Source: Scilla litardierei
Lineage: Eukaryota > Streptophyta > Magnoliopsida > Asparagales > Asparagaceae
Length of the DNA stretch: 64,000 nucleotides
NCBI GenBank assembly: GCA_030789695.1
Contig: CM061142.1
Location: 48,735,987-48,799,986 of the forward strand
Direction of reading: 5' to 3'
Notes under the pieces: model-generated
Seen by the model: only the letters and a program-made list of their open reading frames with translations
Told to the model about the DNA's origin: nothing
Database searches by the model: none
Made by a program: the position numbers and the translations under genes
Part shown: piece by piece, positions 40,501 through 55,500 of the stretch
Position numbering within the stretch: position 1 is the first letter of the stretch
Layout of the letters: each line of letters starts with the position of its first letter

Positions 40501-43500
40501 CTAAAATCTACATTTTAGTTTTCATTGACCATTGTATTTTTTGATGCTATCGATTTGTTTAATATATGTCATATTGCCATGTATGATTGACTTGGCTCGT
40601 TTTATTTTATTTATTGCCATATTGCCATATTTTATTTATTAACGTTGTTAATGTCTGTGTCATGATTTATGATGCACTTTTAGTTTCTCAGTTTAAGCAC
40701 ATGTTCCATACACGTTTAGTTTAGGCTTTAATTAATTTTCATTGTTCATTTTATCCATTAAAATTTTTCAATGTCTTTGTCATGCTTCTTAAAATATGAT
40801 TTATAGTCATTTGAAGATGTCGTCCTCCGGAGCTTCTAGCAAAATTACTCCAAAACATGACCCATGCCCGGCATATAAAAAGCAATTGGATAGCCATAAT
40901 ACAACCAAAATACAATGCAACTATTGTAATCAAATAGTTTATGTAGGAATTACCCGTTTCAAAGCACATCTTGCGGGTAGAAGTGGAACTGTTAGACCAT
41001 GTGGTAGTGTCCTGGATGATATGAAGAATAAGGTGCTAGATATTATTACGAAATTTGAGAAGAAAAAAGAGCGCAAGGTGACGATAGTTCAAGCTTTAAT
41101 GGATGATGTTAATATTGATGGTGAGAAATATGCTCAAGATGAACATGAGAGTGTGGCACATCAGAAGTTTTCATCATATTCAAGTGCTTTTTCTTCATTT
41201 AAAAAGATGGTGTCGATGGATAAGTATACCACTCAAACTCCAACCGATTTGGATGTGTTTGGAAAAGACAAAGCAAGGTCTATTGATTCGAATGAAAGAA
41301 AGAATAGAATGAAGAATACAATCAGATATATTGTGAGTGGTTCTTTGAAGCTGGAATTTCTTTCAATTCTGCAATCATTGGATAATTTAGGCAAATGTTG
41401 TAGGCCGGTGGTCAATTTAGACCATTCTAGGAAGCTTCATCTCCATATAAGCTAGGAGAGACATGCCTTGAAAAGGAGGTGGAGGAGCCACATGAAAGAA
41501 TAAAATCCTTTAACGAGAGTTATAGCATTCATGGATGCTCCCTTATGACTGATGCTTGGTCAGATCGAAAACAACGGAGCATCATGAATAAAGTAGTACA
41601 CTGCCCAGCAGAAATTGCTTTCTAGAACTCTGAGGATGTTTTCGACAGAGCAAATTAGTGGGACATTTATTCATAATTTTGTGGACAAAGCAATAAAAAC
41701 CCTAGGAGAGAAGAATGTGGTTCAGAGAATTACGGATAATGCTTCAAATAATATAACGTCGTTAAAAATACTAATAGTAAAAGGCCAAGAATCTTTTAAA
41801 CGAGTTGTGTGACACACACCGTCAATTTGATTCTAGTTGACATTGTCAAAATTAAGCCAATCAGGAGAGTGATTATAATAGAAAGAGATGTATCTATTTT
41901 CATCTACGTTCATACCATCACTTTGAGCTTGATGAGAGAGATTACCAAATGAGACATAGTAAGGCTTGATACTACCAAGTTTGTCACGACCTTTTTATAT
42001 TTGAGTTCAATAAGAGATAAGAAAAAAGCACTGAAGCATATATTTAGCTCTAAACAATGGGAATAGTGACCTTTCAAGCAAGCCTGTAGGAACAAATGTA
42101 TTCATAATTAAAATTTATTTACATTGATATAAGATATTAAGAATATTTGATCAATTTCTAATGATAACTAAATTATATATTGTTGTTTTGTAGATCCAAG
42201 AAATTATTTTAAGTAACAAGTTTTGGTATAATGTGGATCTTGCATTGAAAATTCTCTTCTTTGGTAAAAGTTTTAAGGATAGTAGATGGTGATAAAGTCA
42301 TATAAATGAGATTTGTTTATGGTAATTTGGTGGAAACTAAGAATGGAATTGCATCGGCCCTTCCACAAAAAGATGTGTATCTTCCATAAATAATTGATAG
42401 CAGATGAGATGAGAAGCTCAAGCCGCACTTGTATAAGACTGTGTATTATTTGAACACATTTTATTATTACTTGAATCGGGAAGCTATTGGAAATGGTAAA
42501 TATTTTTTATGGGTTTTCTGAAATGCATACATATCATCTATGAGAATGATCCTAATGTTATTGGAAAGATTGGAGAGCAGCTCTACTTGTATCAAACCCA
42601 AAAAGGTTCATTTAGACAGAAGTTTGCAAAGTATGCTGTAAAAATTCAAAAACTAACCCGTATGTAATTTTTGTTACCAAAGAATGCATAATATATTTAC
42701 CAATTTTTTAAATAATTATATATTATGCGATTATTTTTATATTTATTAATTTGACAGTCACATGGTGTAGTTTCTATGACACCGATGCTCCTGAATTGAA
42801 GCATTTGGCATTAAGGATCTTGAATTTGCCAATTAGCTCTTCTGGGGGGGCGAAAGAAAATGGAGGACATTTAAGATGGTAATGCTATAAGATTATTCTA
42901 AAACTTTAATTTTATTGAAAAATAATCGTTCTTTAATAATTTGTTTATCTTTTGTAGACTCATATAAAGAAGAGAAACCGACTAAGTTATAACAACTTAC
43001 ACGACCTAGTCTTCATCAAATTTAATGCCGAGCTTAGGAATAAGCATGAAAACAAGGATATGGATCTTTTAGCTGCTTATAATGATAATGAAAAGATTTC
43101 ATATTGTTTGGTGTCCAAAAAACTACGGTGCTGAAGTTTCAGGTGTTTCCCAGTGAGAAATTAACTTAGAGACAAGTGGCCAAAGCTATGGAAGCTAACC
43201 CTAAAAGAAAGAAGAGCTCAAGAATGATGACGTATAAAGAAACAAAAAGTGGATGAGCATCTTCATCGACTTAAGGAAAGAAACCGACCATGAAAAAAGA
43301 AGAGTTTGAATCATCATCGGAATCATCATCGATGAGGATAAGCTAGATGATGAGTCACATTGTGATCATGAAAGAGATGATGGATAGGGATAAGGATGGG
43401 CATGTCCAAAGCCCGATTGGGCTTCCAATTGGGCATGCCACATCAGCATCCCTACACACCATGCCCATTCTCATCCCTAATGATTGACAAACAAGACACA

Positions 43501-46500
43501 CTATGATATTATAAACATTGCTTTGATGCTTTTAGTGTGTTTGTTTTTTTTTTACTTTTTACTAGAAAACAACCAACATTGCTTTGATGCTTTTAGTGTG
43601 TTTGTTTTTTTTACTTTTTACTAGAAAACAACCATGCTTCTATATTGTTTCAACTGTTTCTATGGTTTTTATTTATGCGAAAATATTTTTCTCTTCCTAC
43701 AAATTTTTCTGATTTCAATGTTATTCGGATTTGGGTGTTCCGATCTCCTTCTGGGCTTTTCTTCAGTTTATATTATTCAAAAGTTTATATTATTCAAATT
43801 AAAATCTTCTACGGGCAAAATTTTTATTCGGTTTATATAATTATTATTTGTTTGAGATTCTTTGATCATAAAATATTATGTTAGAACGATTTTTGTTATG
43901 GGAGATGATGATTATGTGAATTGAGGGATTTATCCCCTTTGAAAATGTAGGCCTTACGGCCAATCTGTGGCTTTGTGGCGACCCCACCGCTGCCATTTGT
44001 CACTATGTTGTATGGATTAGGGCTTCGGTTGTTTGTTGGTTTAAGTTTGGACTTTGGGGGTTGACCCTTTTGCGTTTCCTGGCTTGGTTGCCTTTGGTTT
44101 CATCTTGTTAGCTTTCGGCTCTTGTTTCTTGACCATTTGGGGCATCGACCTCTTTTCCTTGCCGGATGAAGCATCCAGCTCGCTGTCTTGTGACTGTAGC
44201 CTTTTAGCTCCCTCTTTTGGGATGACAGAGGCATTTTGGCTTAATGTTCCTTGCTATTTTGTGAATTCCCATCCTTGTCTTTGTTGGTTGAAGTTTCGGA
44301 TCCATGTTTACTATTGTTAGGAAATTTTGGTTTGCTATTTTCCTGACAGCCACGATAATAATCCTTAAAATCTGACCATGTGATCCATTATTTTTCCTGT
44401 ACAAAATTTTAGTATTATTAAACTTTCATGTTATTAAAATTTCAGTTTGAAATAAAAATCCCTTTTTTTAGCCTGAAATCGTTTATTGAATGGACTTGGA
44501 CTAGAATTACGTTTGCAAGCAGCACCGATGAGAACTATTTGATTTGACATCACCTATTGCATAATATTTTATTTTCTGGTTTGGCCTAATCATATGGTGA
44601 ATGTAAAATTATTATTTTATGTTATTGTTTATTAATCTTTAAAGCATGACTACTAATTTTATTATCTTATTTTGTAAATATTGTACTCGCTTGGTTCGTG
44701 ACTATTTAAAAAAATATTCCACTGAATGAATGGCCAGTATTCACGTTAAATGAGATAAGAATACCAAAACTTTCTTGAGTTTGTATAGTATATATTCTCT
44801 TAGTACATCTATGCTTGCATATGACATCATGCTTATATCTACTTAGGTACATTTATGCTTGATTTAAGAAACCCTGATTGTAGTATTTGGAGCTTTATTC
44901 ATGGGCAGATTGGCACTGCGTCCAATTTGCCACATCAGAATAGCCATAGAAGGCCCTGATGTAGTGAAATAAAACCCAAACAAAAGAAATAACAAAAAAA
45001 TTGGTGCCCTTTGACTACCCACCATCAATCGTACTTAATCAAAGACCGGAGTTTATAAAATCACACATATAGAATTGCACCACAAAGTTGGTGAATTGGA
45101 TCCACATGCATCGGAAGCTACAAAATAGCCTAAATAATAACAATAATGCACGTGTGCGCATGTGTGTTCAAATCCATGCAAGTAGCTTCCGGGACAAGTT
45201 ACTAGATCTTTCTAATATAAACTATACTAATATGAATCCAAATTGTATTCAAATTAGTATGTTAATATTTGAGTCTTTTGGATTTTACTATTTGAGTTTA
45301 TCAGAGTCATTTTAGATTTAATTATTTGAGTCCTCTTAGAATTTTCTTTTGTAAAAGAATTTGAGTCTTTCATGGTTTCTTTTTTCAAAGAAATTTGAAT
45401 CTTTTAAGCGTTTCATTTTTCAAGGAATTTGAGTCTTTTTCAAGTTTCTTGTTCTAAAAAACTCTTATTTTATTTAGAAGTCTTCATTCGAGCTTATCTA
45501 TGAGTTTAAATACGAGTCAAATTAGTGTTTATATTAGTATATAAATATGACTTTATATTTATCTTTTTTTAAATGATTTATTGAATAAAATTTGAGAAAA
45601 TTTGATTAAATTTTGTGTTTGCCAAAATTAAACTTTTGATGATCTTGGATGATAAACTCGACGTGCACAACTAACTCAAGCTCAATAAGTGGGTCAACCT
45701 CGGACTTAAGATCAAGATCTAATGCGGACATAGGCTCAACCTCAAACTTTATCTTAGACTCAACATCTAACTTGGGCTTAACTTGGGCTTGATCGCTGAC
45801 TCAACCAATGGCTCAAGTTCTTATTCAACCTTCAAATGCTCCCTCAGCACATTGGAGTTTAACACTTTCTTTTGATCAACTCAAATCTTTAGTTAGGAAG
45901 ATTTCAACCTAATTTACTTCCTAGTAAATAGGAATGTGTGATTGATCTTTCAAAACTTATTACACCTAGATCATACAACCAAGTTTTTCCTAGCAAAATT
46001 ATGGTACATTTATAATGTCACGTCAAATATGATCATGATAACTCGTAAGCTAAAGAGGCACTAAGCATCGCTAGCTAATTGAATAAATAGTTTTATCAAA
46101 CCAAGTTACACTACATGGTTATGGGTGAAGCTCAGCTATTAGACATGAGACTGATTTGGTAATAATATTAACATAACTTCATCTATCATCAATTTATATA
46201 ATTAATCACATACCTTGATATAGGTAGGTATGAAAAATGCTAGTCATGCGCCAATCTTCATCACCTTTAGGTTTTATAGGCAATCACCCATGAGTACTAG
46301 ACTCGCGTAAATCTTCATCTACATCAGTAGTACTTTCCGATGTATAGATTTCTTCGATCGTTCCTCCAAAATATGTAATGGCTCGAACTGGCTTGGATAT
46401 GACTCAAACGGATTGGCAATATGGCTTGAAATGGTTTTAAAATATTCAAAATAATGAAATGACATGAAAATCAACTAAAATTCCTCTAAATACCAGAAAA

Positions 46501-49500
46501 TCTCAAAACTTACTTGAAAATCAAAAAATAATAATGTAAATTATCACGTTGTACTTAAGCTATCAATACGCGTCAGGTCTAAACTCAGATCGGGTATGTT
46601 GTTCTTTGAGTTTAAATTAGGTTCGAGTTGGAATTGGGTTCAAATTATTGAAGCGGGCTAAATTCGAATTTGGGCAAATCTCTGAACTAATTCAGGTCAA
46701 ATTCGGATCCAATTGAAATTGATCAAATTCATATCAAGATTTGTATGATCCTTGTTAAACTTCAAGCTCGGATTTGTATTCGGGATGCAGTAAAATCACT
46801 AAACCAGCAATATTGCCTAGGTAGAAGAGATAGACTTACATCGACAAGGTGTGGGATGAATTCATCGACGAGTTCTGACGGATGTGATGCTATCAAATTG
46901 TGTTGATAGCATCTATAATGAAGGCGGCCGATGGCGATGAAGACCACATCGATGATGAATGTGCTTGGATGATGCAACGCGGTTGTGATGATAAGGCAGC
47001 ATGATCGGCGGTACTGTCGATGACTTATATGGTGCTTGGTGTAGACGAATACAAAATCAACGACAGTGATTGTCCCAAATCGATGATGAATGTGCTCGGA
47101 TGATGCAACGCGAGTGGTGAGGACAAGGCAGCATGATCGACGGTACTGTCGATGACTTCTGTGGTGCTTGGTGTAGACGAATACAAAATCAACGATAGTG
47201 ATTGTCCCAAATGACAGTTGTGGAGATCAGTGGAAAGGTGTTGATGTTAGTGATGTTGATGATGAAGGGGGGATGGATTTGGATTTTGGGTTTTAAAAAA
47301 ATTGGGATTTCGAAGGAAACGTGGATGGGGATTTTGTGAATTATGGTTTGGATGTTTTGGTTGTTTTGTTGAAGAAGATGAATGAGATAACCAGTGGGGT
47401 TTTTTGAAATTGGGTTTGGTTGTAGTGACTCAGGCTGAGGTTTATGGAAAAACAAGGGTGAAGATGGGAGAACAGTACATGTGGGTAATTCTCTAAATTA
47501 TTTTTGAGTAGTACATGTGGGTAATTCTCTAGATTATTTTCGAATTCTCTAGATTATTTTCGAAATAGCACTGAAGTTTTTCGTCTCTTTTTTAATCTTT
47601 GATTTTTATTGCTTTTATGATCTCTCCTATTTTTTAGATATTTTTTGGATCCAAGCCCTAAAAAGATGATGAAAACAAGAAAGTTAGGATTTTTTTTCAA
47701 AAACCTAATTATGAATACAAACGGGTGATGATAATGATGAAAAGAAGGAAAAAAAATCAGAGATACAAAGTTTGACGCATGACGGTAGCGGGAAAATTTG
47801 GATTTAAGGAAGAATAAAATTATGTATTTGATAACTTTTGGGCCTCGCACCCCGAAGATCTAATTATCATTGACTCACATGCCTTGCACGTAGAGATTTT
47901 TCGAATCTCTCAACTAGGTAACCAAGCTCATTCTTACACTCCAATGTAAAGATTTACTTTTTCGGAAAACTCAAAGTTTATATCAAATTTCTAATTCTAT
48001 TTAAAGCTTACAATTTAACTCTCAAAAATAACATATATGAGACCAAAATTTTAAAATAACTAAAAGACTCAAAATAGCTAAAATATTCAAAAGGACTCAA
48101 ACTCTATTTCAAATAAAATTTAAAATAAAATCTAAAAGGAACTATCTTAATTCCAAACTGAATGGATCCTCATCACCTCTAAAGCCCGAACAAGAGCCTG
48201 AGCCAAATTCGAGACATCAATCGAGCTCAAACCAAATGTTGAGTTCAAGATCAAGTTGGAACCCAAGTCTACATTCATACATGAGATCGAGCTCAAGCCT
48301 AAACCAGAGTTCCCAATCAAGCCCGAACCAGATCTTAAGCATAAGATTAAGTGTGAGCACAAAACTAACTTTTTAATTAAGCCTAAATTAGATCATGCTT
48401 CTGAACCTGCGATGAATATACACCTATCTACAATTAGAGACAAAGTTGGAACCGCTTATTAATCATATGTCAGTACTTAGCTTGCAGACACACCTTTAAA
48501 AATTGACCATATCGTCTTCTTCATCCATGATCCTCATCATTTAGTAAGCATATTTTGCAAGTCTTCATATTATTTGCAACTTCGATACATTCTTCAAAAA
48601 ATGCCTCATTGCCAATCTATTTTTAACAGTATTTCAAAATTCGAGGATGACTTCCACCAAATTGTGCTCTCTTGCTACCATTCACTATGTGCTAAATTTT
48701 TCAAAATCAGACATCATTATGATGGGAATCCAAATTGGATTCAAATTAATAATTTATTATTTTAGTCTTATATATTGCATTATTTGAGTTTATTTGAGTC
48801 CTTTTAGATTTAATTAATTGAATCCTTTTAGAATTTTCCTTTGTAGAGGAATTTGATCTTTTAGGGTTTCTTTTGAAATTTAAGCCTTTTTAGCTCCTCC
48901 TTTTCTTAAAACTGATTATTTTTTGAGTTTCATGTTCTAAGAAACTCTTTTAGTTTGTTTAGGAGTCTTTATTTGAGTTTATTTAGGAGTTCGAATATGA
49001 GTCACATTAATCTTTTTATTAGCATATGAAGTGATTGGGACCCTTTTGTGGAATAAAGATGGGATTTTTAGGGTGGAGAGGCAATAAAAATAAGATTTTT
49101 ATTGGAAAACTCAGATCTGAAAATAACAAGGCACTACTACAAATCGACTAATGGCTAGATAACAACTACGAATAGAAGAAACAATTAACTAGGGAGTAAT
49201 CTAAAATCCTAGGACAACTTATCTAAGAAATACTAAAAAGGATTTTCTTCACAAATCTCGCATAAACCCCATTAGGGCCAAATAGAGAAACATTTCAATA
49301 TTTTTTTACGAAAATACCCCCGTGGCCAAAAGTCACAGCCGCATCACTACTCTGCTCCCGAAAAACCACCTTGTCCTCAAGGTGGTGCGTGAAGTGTGTG
49401 GACGGTCTATTCCACGTGTAGGTGCTCCTGATCATCTTCCTCGCCAGCTTCCAACATTACCAAGCCCTCTCCATCCTCTTCATCGTCATTCACTATCAGT

Positions 49501-52500
49501 ATCTGAAGAGTACGGTCCCCACACTGCTGCCCTGGAGTAAACTTCTCGTCGCATTTGAAACACAGACTCTTAGCTCGCTTGTCACGAATCTCTGCCTCCG
49601 TCATCCTCCGTGTATCTCCTCCAGGTCGTGGTTCCGCCCACTTCTCCTTACTAGCCGATGCCCTGTTTGTGGGTGCTGCTCCACATGTGGCCGCCTTCTG
49701 TCCCCCTACAGGATCCTGCCCTCGAAAAGAGGTGCCTCCTCATGTCTCACGGGCCCTCATCTCTGAATCCTGATGATTCTCCACCATTCTTGCCAGCGTC
49801 ATCATCTCTCGCAGATCCCCAGGCCTTAGTTGTCTTAGCCCCGATCTAATGGTGGGTTTCAACCCATTTATAAAGCACCCCTCCAAGGACTCTTCTGATA
49901 CCCCACGAATTCTGATGCATAGCATTTCAAACTTCATGATGTAGTCTCTCACTGTCCCATCATGCCTCAATGCGTACAGCCTATCATAAGCTCCCCCAAC
50001 ATGCACCTCCCCAAAACGCTCCAAAAGGGTGAACTCCTCTCACGTACCAAATGACCTCTGCTGTTGTGTCCATCGGAACCATCCTAATGACTCTTCCTCC
50101 AAACAGACTCCTACGGCCTTGAGCCAATCCCCCTCCTGCACCATAGCTGCCTCAAAATACCTCTCCACATAATATAACCAACCATCGGGATCCTCCCCCT
50201 CGAAAACAGGCATCTTCAGCTTCCTCAGCCAATTCTCTCCTGCAAATCATCCTCTCCCATGTGGATGGTCAAGGCGCCTCGGCTCAAATAAATGTGGTCC
50301 CTCATGCACATACCCTGCGGTTGGATTCCGAGCCGCATCAGCCTATAACTATGGTTTTGTATTAATCTTTTTAATGAGTTATTGAATAACCATAAATCTT
50401 TTTAATGGGTTATTGAATAAAATTTGAGAAAATTTAGTGAAAATTTTGTGTTTTTCAGATTAATTTTTTTACAATAGTGTGTGAGTTAGCTTGGTTTCCT
50501 GAGCATGAGTTGTAAAAACGTGTGAGACATATGATTCGATGATCAACAGATCTCAACAGTGCAATCAAATCCCTAAATACCTTTTCCTCAATTGCCTCAC
50601 CACAACCCCTTTCTCTTTTGCCGTGTCACGCATACTTTTGCAATAGTAAAAATTACAATGTATTAAAAAATTTTCTTTTTTCCTTTTTTACTGTTGCATG
50701 TGTGCATGGATGTTCTTTGAGGGGAGACAGTGCAGGAGCAAGTTTCCTGACCTGTTCGCATTTTCCCAAACTTTCTTTATCTCCACCAAACCCCTGAAAA
50801 GTTATGCAAGCACATTAAGGATATACAAAAAGAACATAAGCAATAAAAACGACTAGCATAATATATGACCGACTTGTGTATATAAGGAAATTAAATCATA
50901 TGTATTTACCTTGAGTTGCTCCATTTCCTCCTTGGTAGGACAAAACTTTATGAGGTTATCAATCTGATCACCATCTAAAACAGAATCATCCAGAGTAAGC
51001 ACAGAACTCTGTAAAACAAGAAAAGAGGTTAGAATAAGAATTTCAATTTGTAAGTCAGTATGTTTGGAATGTGGGGCAAAATGGTTGAGAAGAAAGAAAA
51101 TTATTATAACTATGTAATATCTTTTTGAGCAGTTCTGCAATACAACAGGAGAATCAAGCAAGCATCTTCAAATGAAACTTCGCTGTCTCAAATCTTTCTG
51201 CAACCTGCACATTACTTTATCCTTTACATGAACAATTACCTTGACACTTGCATATGCATGTACTTGCGGAGAAGAATTAAATGAAGTGAAAAGGTGGAAG
51301 TAGTGGGATATGTTTATAGTCTTAAAGGCGCAAAGTATTTGGAGAGGTACTACCTTAAACATACAAAACGATTCAGTGCATATGAGAGCTTACCATTAAA
51401 TCAGCCAGTGGCATCTTAACCTTTGTAAGCATGATTTCGCAATTATTAGCCCTTCTGAGATCAATCTACAAGAAATCATGCATAAGCATCAAATGTTATA
51501 TCATATACAAGTTCTGCTCTTTCTTCCTTTGTTTAAACAAGATAGATTATATCAAAAGAACAGCAATAGAGAGCAATCTTACGGACTAGCAGCTTCTAAG
51601 AATTGCCAGATTACCAATGAAACTGTGCCTTCGATTTTAGTCATACATATAATGATGAGCGAGTATAAACAAGTCACTATATTGTATTATTTATAAGTTA
51701 TATAAATGCTGATAATTGAAGGGTGGAAAATATTAGATATTTTCTTAATTCATTTTGAGTTAAATGGCGATGAGTTCTTAATCTTGGATGCTACCTAGCA
51801 CCTACCATGGAACCTTTTGGTAAATATTACAGAAAATTTAGCATGGTACCAATATATTTTCATTCATGGAAGGTCCTGAGAATAACCCCAGAATGTCGAG
51901 GCTGGAAGCAATGTATGACAGCTTATCACATCATGAAACAGTCAATCTTCATCACGAATAAGTAACCATCAAAATGAGATTGACTGGAAAGCACCAAAGC
52001 TGAGAAGCTCCATGAAAGAATCCATCAACGCAACATTAATCATGTATCATTTATTAACAAACTCATAAGGTAAGTATGGGAAGAGAGCGCCTTACCATGA
52101 AGCATAGAAGTCAAGATGTCAGAAGACTGTAGTTAAGCAAATGCAAACAGTTAAATTTTCCTCGGGCTAACAAAACTCTGCTTAAAGGGAAGAGGTTTTA
52201 AAATATTGACTATATGCAACTGCATTCGCCTTAAAGGGACAGGAGTCAAAGTGCCTGCTATAAATAATGGTTCTCAAGAGAAATTAGACTGAAATCATGT
52301 TCAGATATATGACTAGCACAAAGTTAAGACTATTGGATATTGAATACCCCAAGTATAGTTTTGATGATGATTAAACAAATGAAGATACTAATCTATAGGT
52401 TATACAGATTGTTTCTATAAGATAAGTTCAAAGGAAAATTTCAACAAGACTTTTGGTGCATGCTCGAATCAATGAAGACATTCAATTGGAGCATGAGGTC

Positions 52501-55500
52501 AAGATAGAATGTAGAGAAGACTCGCTCAAAGGAAAAAAGAGCTCAAGGTTCTAAGGCATTGAGACGGAGGACTTCAAGCTACATCAAGTCAAGATGGTAT
52601 ATATTTGATGTATTTTGTATTTTAGTCCATGTCCTTGGAATTTATGTAGGCCTTTAAAATTAAAGCTCCATACACACTTAGAAATTCAGAATAACATTTT
52701 TAATCCATAAAATTAGTTTGAAAATATTTTGAAATCTTTTAGATAGTGTACCATATTCTCTTATGGTACAAATTCATGTCTCGGATGAGTAGTCGACTCT
52801 CAATTCTATAGGAGTCGACTACTGAAGCTTAACAGCTTCTAAGTATGTTCGATCACTGCCAGTGTAGTCAACTTCTGTAACCAGTGTAGTCGACTCCTGA
52901 GATAGTAGTCGACTTCATGTTGTACACGAGTCGACCCTCAGGTCACAACAGTCAGATTTTGACAGCTTCATTAATTGATGTGATTTTGTCGATTATAATA
53001 TTCGGAGATGATTTTGCAAATCTGTTTTGTGTGAAAACCATCTCTACATATAGAGAGCTTTGCAAGAGTTTTATAATAACAATATAACATTTATTCAGCA
53101 ATTTCAAAGCAGTTTTCAAGTGTTTCAAAGCTTTTTCATCTCTTTTTCAAGTGTTTCAAAGCTTTTCATCTCTTTCTCTCCTGTTCTCTAATTTTTCAAT
53201 GTCATTTTGTTTTAATTTTCTTTAAGAGCTTTTAAGCAATTTATGTCCTTCTTAGATCTAAATTTCTAGAGCTTAATCTCTATCATTTTGAGATTAGAAT
53301 AAGTTGGTTTTGATTCTCAAGGGTTTTAATTTTCAATTATTTCTTCATATCAAAAAGATTTTCTATAGCCACTTATACACATGAGCTTCAATCGATCAGC
53401 TATAGGAGCATTATTACCTCTTCAAAAGTGCAAGTAAAATTCACACCCTTGTGTGATGGTAAGTTTTAATACTTGGTGATTGTACTTTGTGAAAAGTCTC
53501 TTGCACGAGGCCCTAACTTGGTGAGCTTATTGTGGTTATTGCATAAGCCATCTTATTGGAGAAGATGCACATGTAAAAAATTCTTGTATGGAGACAATGT
53601 GTTGGAAAGCCCCTATTTTGAGGCAATGTAGTGGAACTCCCAGCATTGATTGGGACTAGACTAGCCCACGGATGGGTAAACCAGTATAAATCTCTCTGTG
53701 ATTGACATTGTCATTGTCTCCCGATCCTTATAATCTTTACTTGAAATAATTATTGTTTGACTTCTGTTGTTGTTGTACACTGACTCTTGATTGCAAGTAT
53801 TTGGGTTGTTAATAAAGTATCTAGCGAGTTTACACTCGTAGGAGACTTAAACAATCTTTAGAAGGATTTGATAATTTTTAATTACGCGGTTATTTTTAAG
53901 AATACTATTCAACCCCCTTCTAGTATTGATTGCCATCTACAAGATCCCAACATGTGATACCAGAGCAATGTAGCTTAGATGGTGTCAACAATTGAGATGA
54001 GCTCTCTTCCAATATTCGATGGAACAAATTATTCATATTGGAAGATAAGCATGACGAGCTACATTGAGTCCCTCAACAACAGTGCTTGGTGCGTCATCGA
54101 GTTCCCTTACCTCAGACCCATAACACCTGCATCTCAATGGACAAACCAAGAAGTGGACATGCACATACTACACTCAATAGTATGAGTACTGTACTATGTC
54201 ATATTAACGAGTAATTTTTGAGTATGTTTCAGTGTATCAAATTTGGTGCCTACTCAAAGAAAAGCATGGAGAACACGTGAAGACTCAACCTCCAGAAGCA
54301 AACAACATAGAGAACGACAACAACGAGCTGTGCCTAATAGGACATCAAAGTGACACCAAGGTACATGACCCAAACCCCTCTGATAGTAAAAGTGACGATG
54401 ATAAAGAACTAGCAAGATCTTTTGAACTATTATACAAAGAACATCAAAAACTTAAAAAGAAATACAAAAAGTTGAATGATAGTAACTATGCCTTAATTAC
54501 TGAACATGATTCAATTAAAACAAAATATGAGACTTTGTTATGTGATCATGAGACCTTGAAAAACAAACATGCTATTACCGTTACTAGTCTATGAGTTGAC
54601 ACACTTGCAAATGATATCACCACGAGTAAGCTTAAGCACGAAGAATTGCTTCTTAAGCATGAGTAGTTTAAGAAACATCCTAGTGCAAAAGCCACTTCCT
54701 CTATTGCACATGTTTCCACTTCTAGAAATGCCACTAAAAATATTCATGTTAGATTTAATGTGGTGCATGCTAATGTTAGAAAAAATCAGGCATTTATGTA
54801 TGATAGATATGCTAAAAATGCTAAAATGCTCACAATGTTCCTCACAATGTTTACCATCTCAACACAAATCTCATGTTGCACTCAATGTTAAGAATGAAGT
54901 CGGATTGAATTATGACATGATTTGGGTGTCTAAACATCTATGTTTACATGATAGAAAGATTTATATAAACAATGTTGTAAAGGATATGCAAAAATTTTAT
55001 GATCATTCTTATGCGCATGCTAAGAAGTTTAATTCAAATCGGGTTTGGATTAGTAATGGTTACACTTGTTTGAACCCATGATTGTAGGGTATCCATATGC
55101 TTTATATTTTTGATAACCTGATGTAGAACAATAGTTTATAGCTTAGATATATATACTAAGCATTCTGAATATCAATATATTGTTTAGATATCATAGTTAT
55201 ATCATATTCTGCGCTCTGTAACTAGGAGTCGACTCATGTGTATATAGGAGTTGATTTCCCTCCGATATCATAGTGATATCGGACTCTGTAACTAGGAGTC
55301 AACTCATGTATACATAGGAGTCCCGGTATTGTCATTTCTACATTTTTGCTCTGCCGGGGTAGTCGACTACTACATATACAGGAGTCGACTACCACTATAT
55401 TTTCCTGAGGAGTCGACTACCACTATATTTTCCTGACAATCACTCAGTTTATGCTATGTTGTGTTTAGATGATAATTATATGATTTTCATGAGTTTCTTT

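Noticed and set aside
43514..43633. Direct repeats that might suggest a CRISPR-like array
   Set aside because: Only two long adjacent units without spacers; it is a simple tandem duplication in a plant genome.
44054..44320. Hydrophobic 88-residue open frame
   Set aside because: No start context, homology or neighbours support it, and it lies in an intron rich in repeats.
49032..50340. Interpretation as a complete autonomous gypsy element
   Set aside because: Protease, RT and integrase are absent between gag and the purine tract and the 5' LTR is missing.
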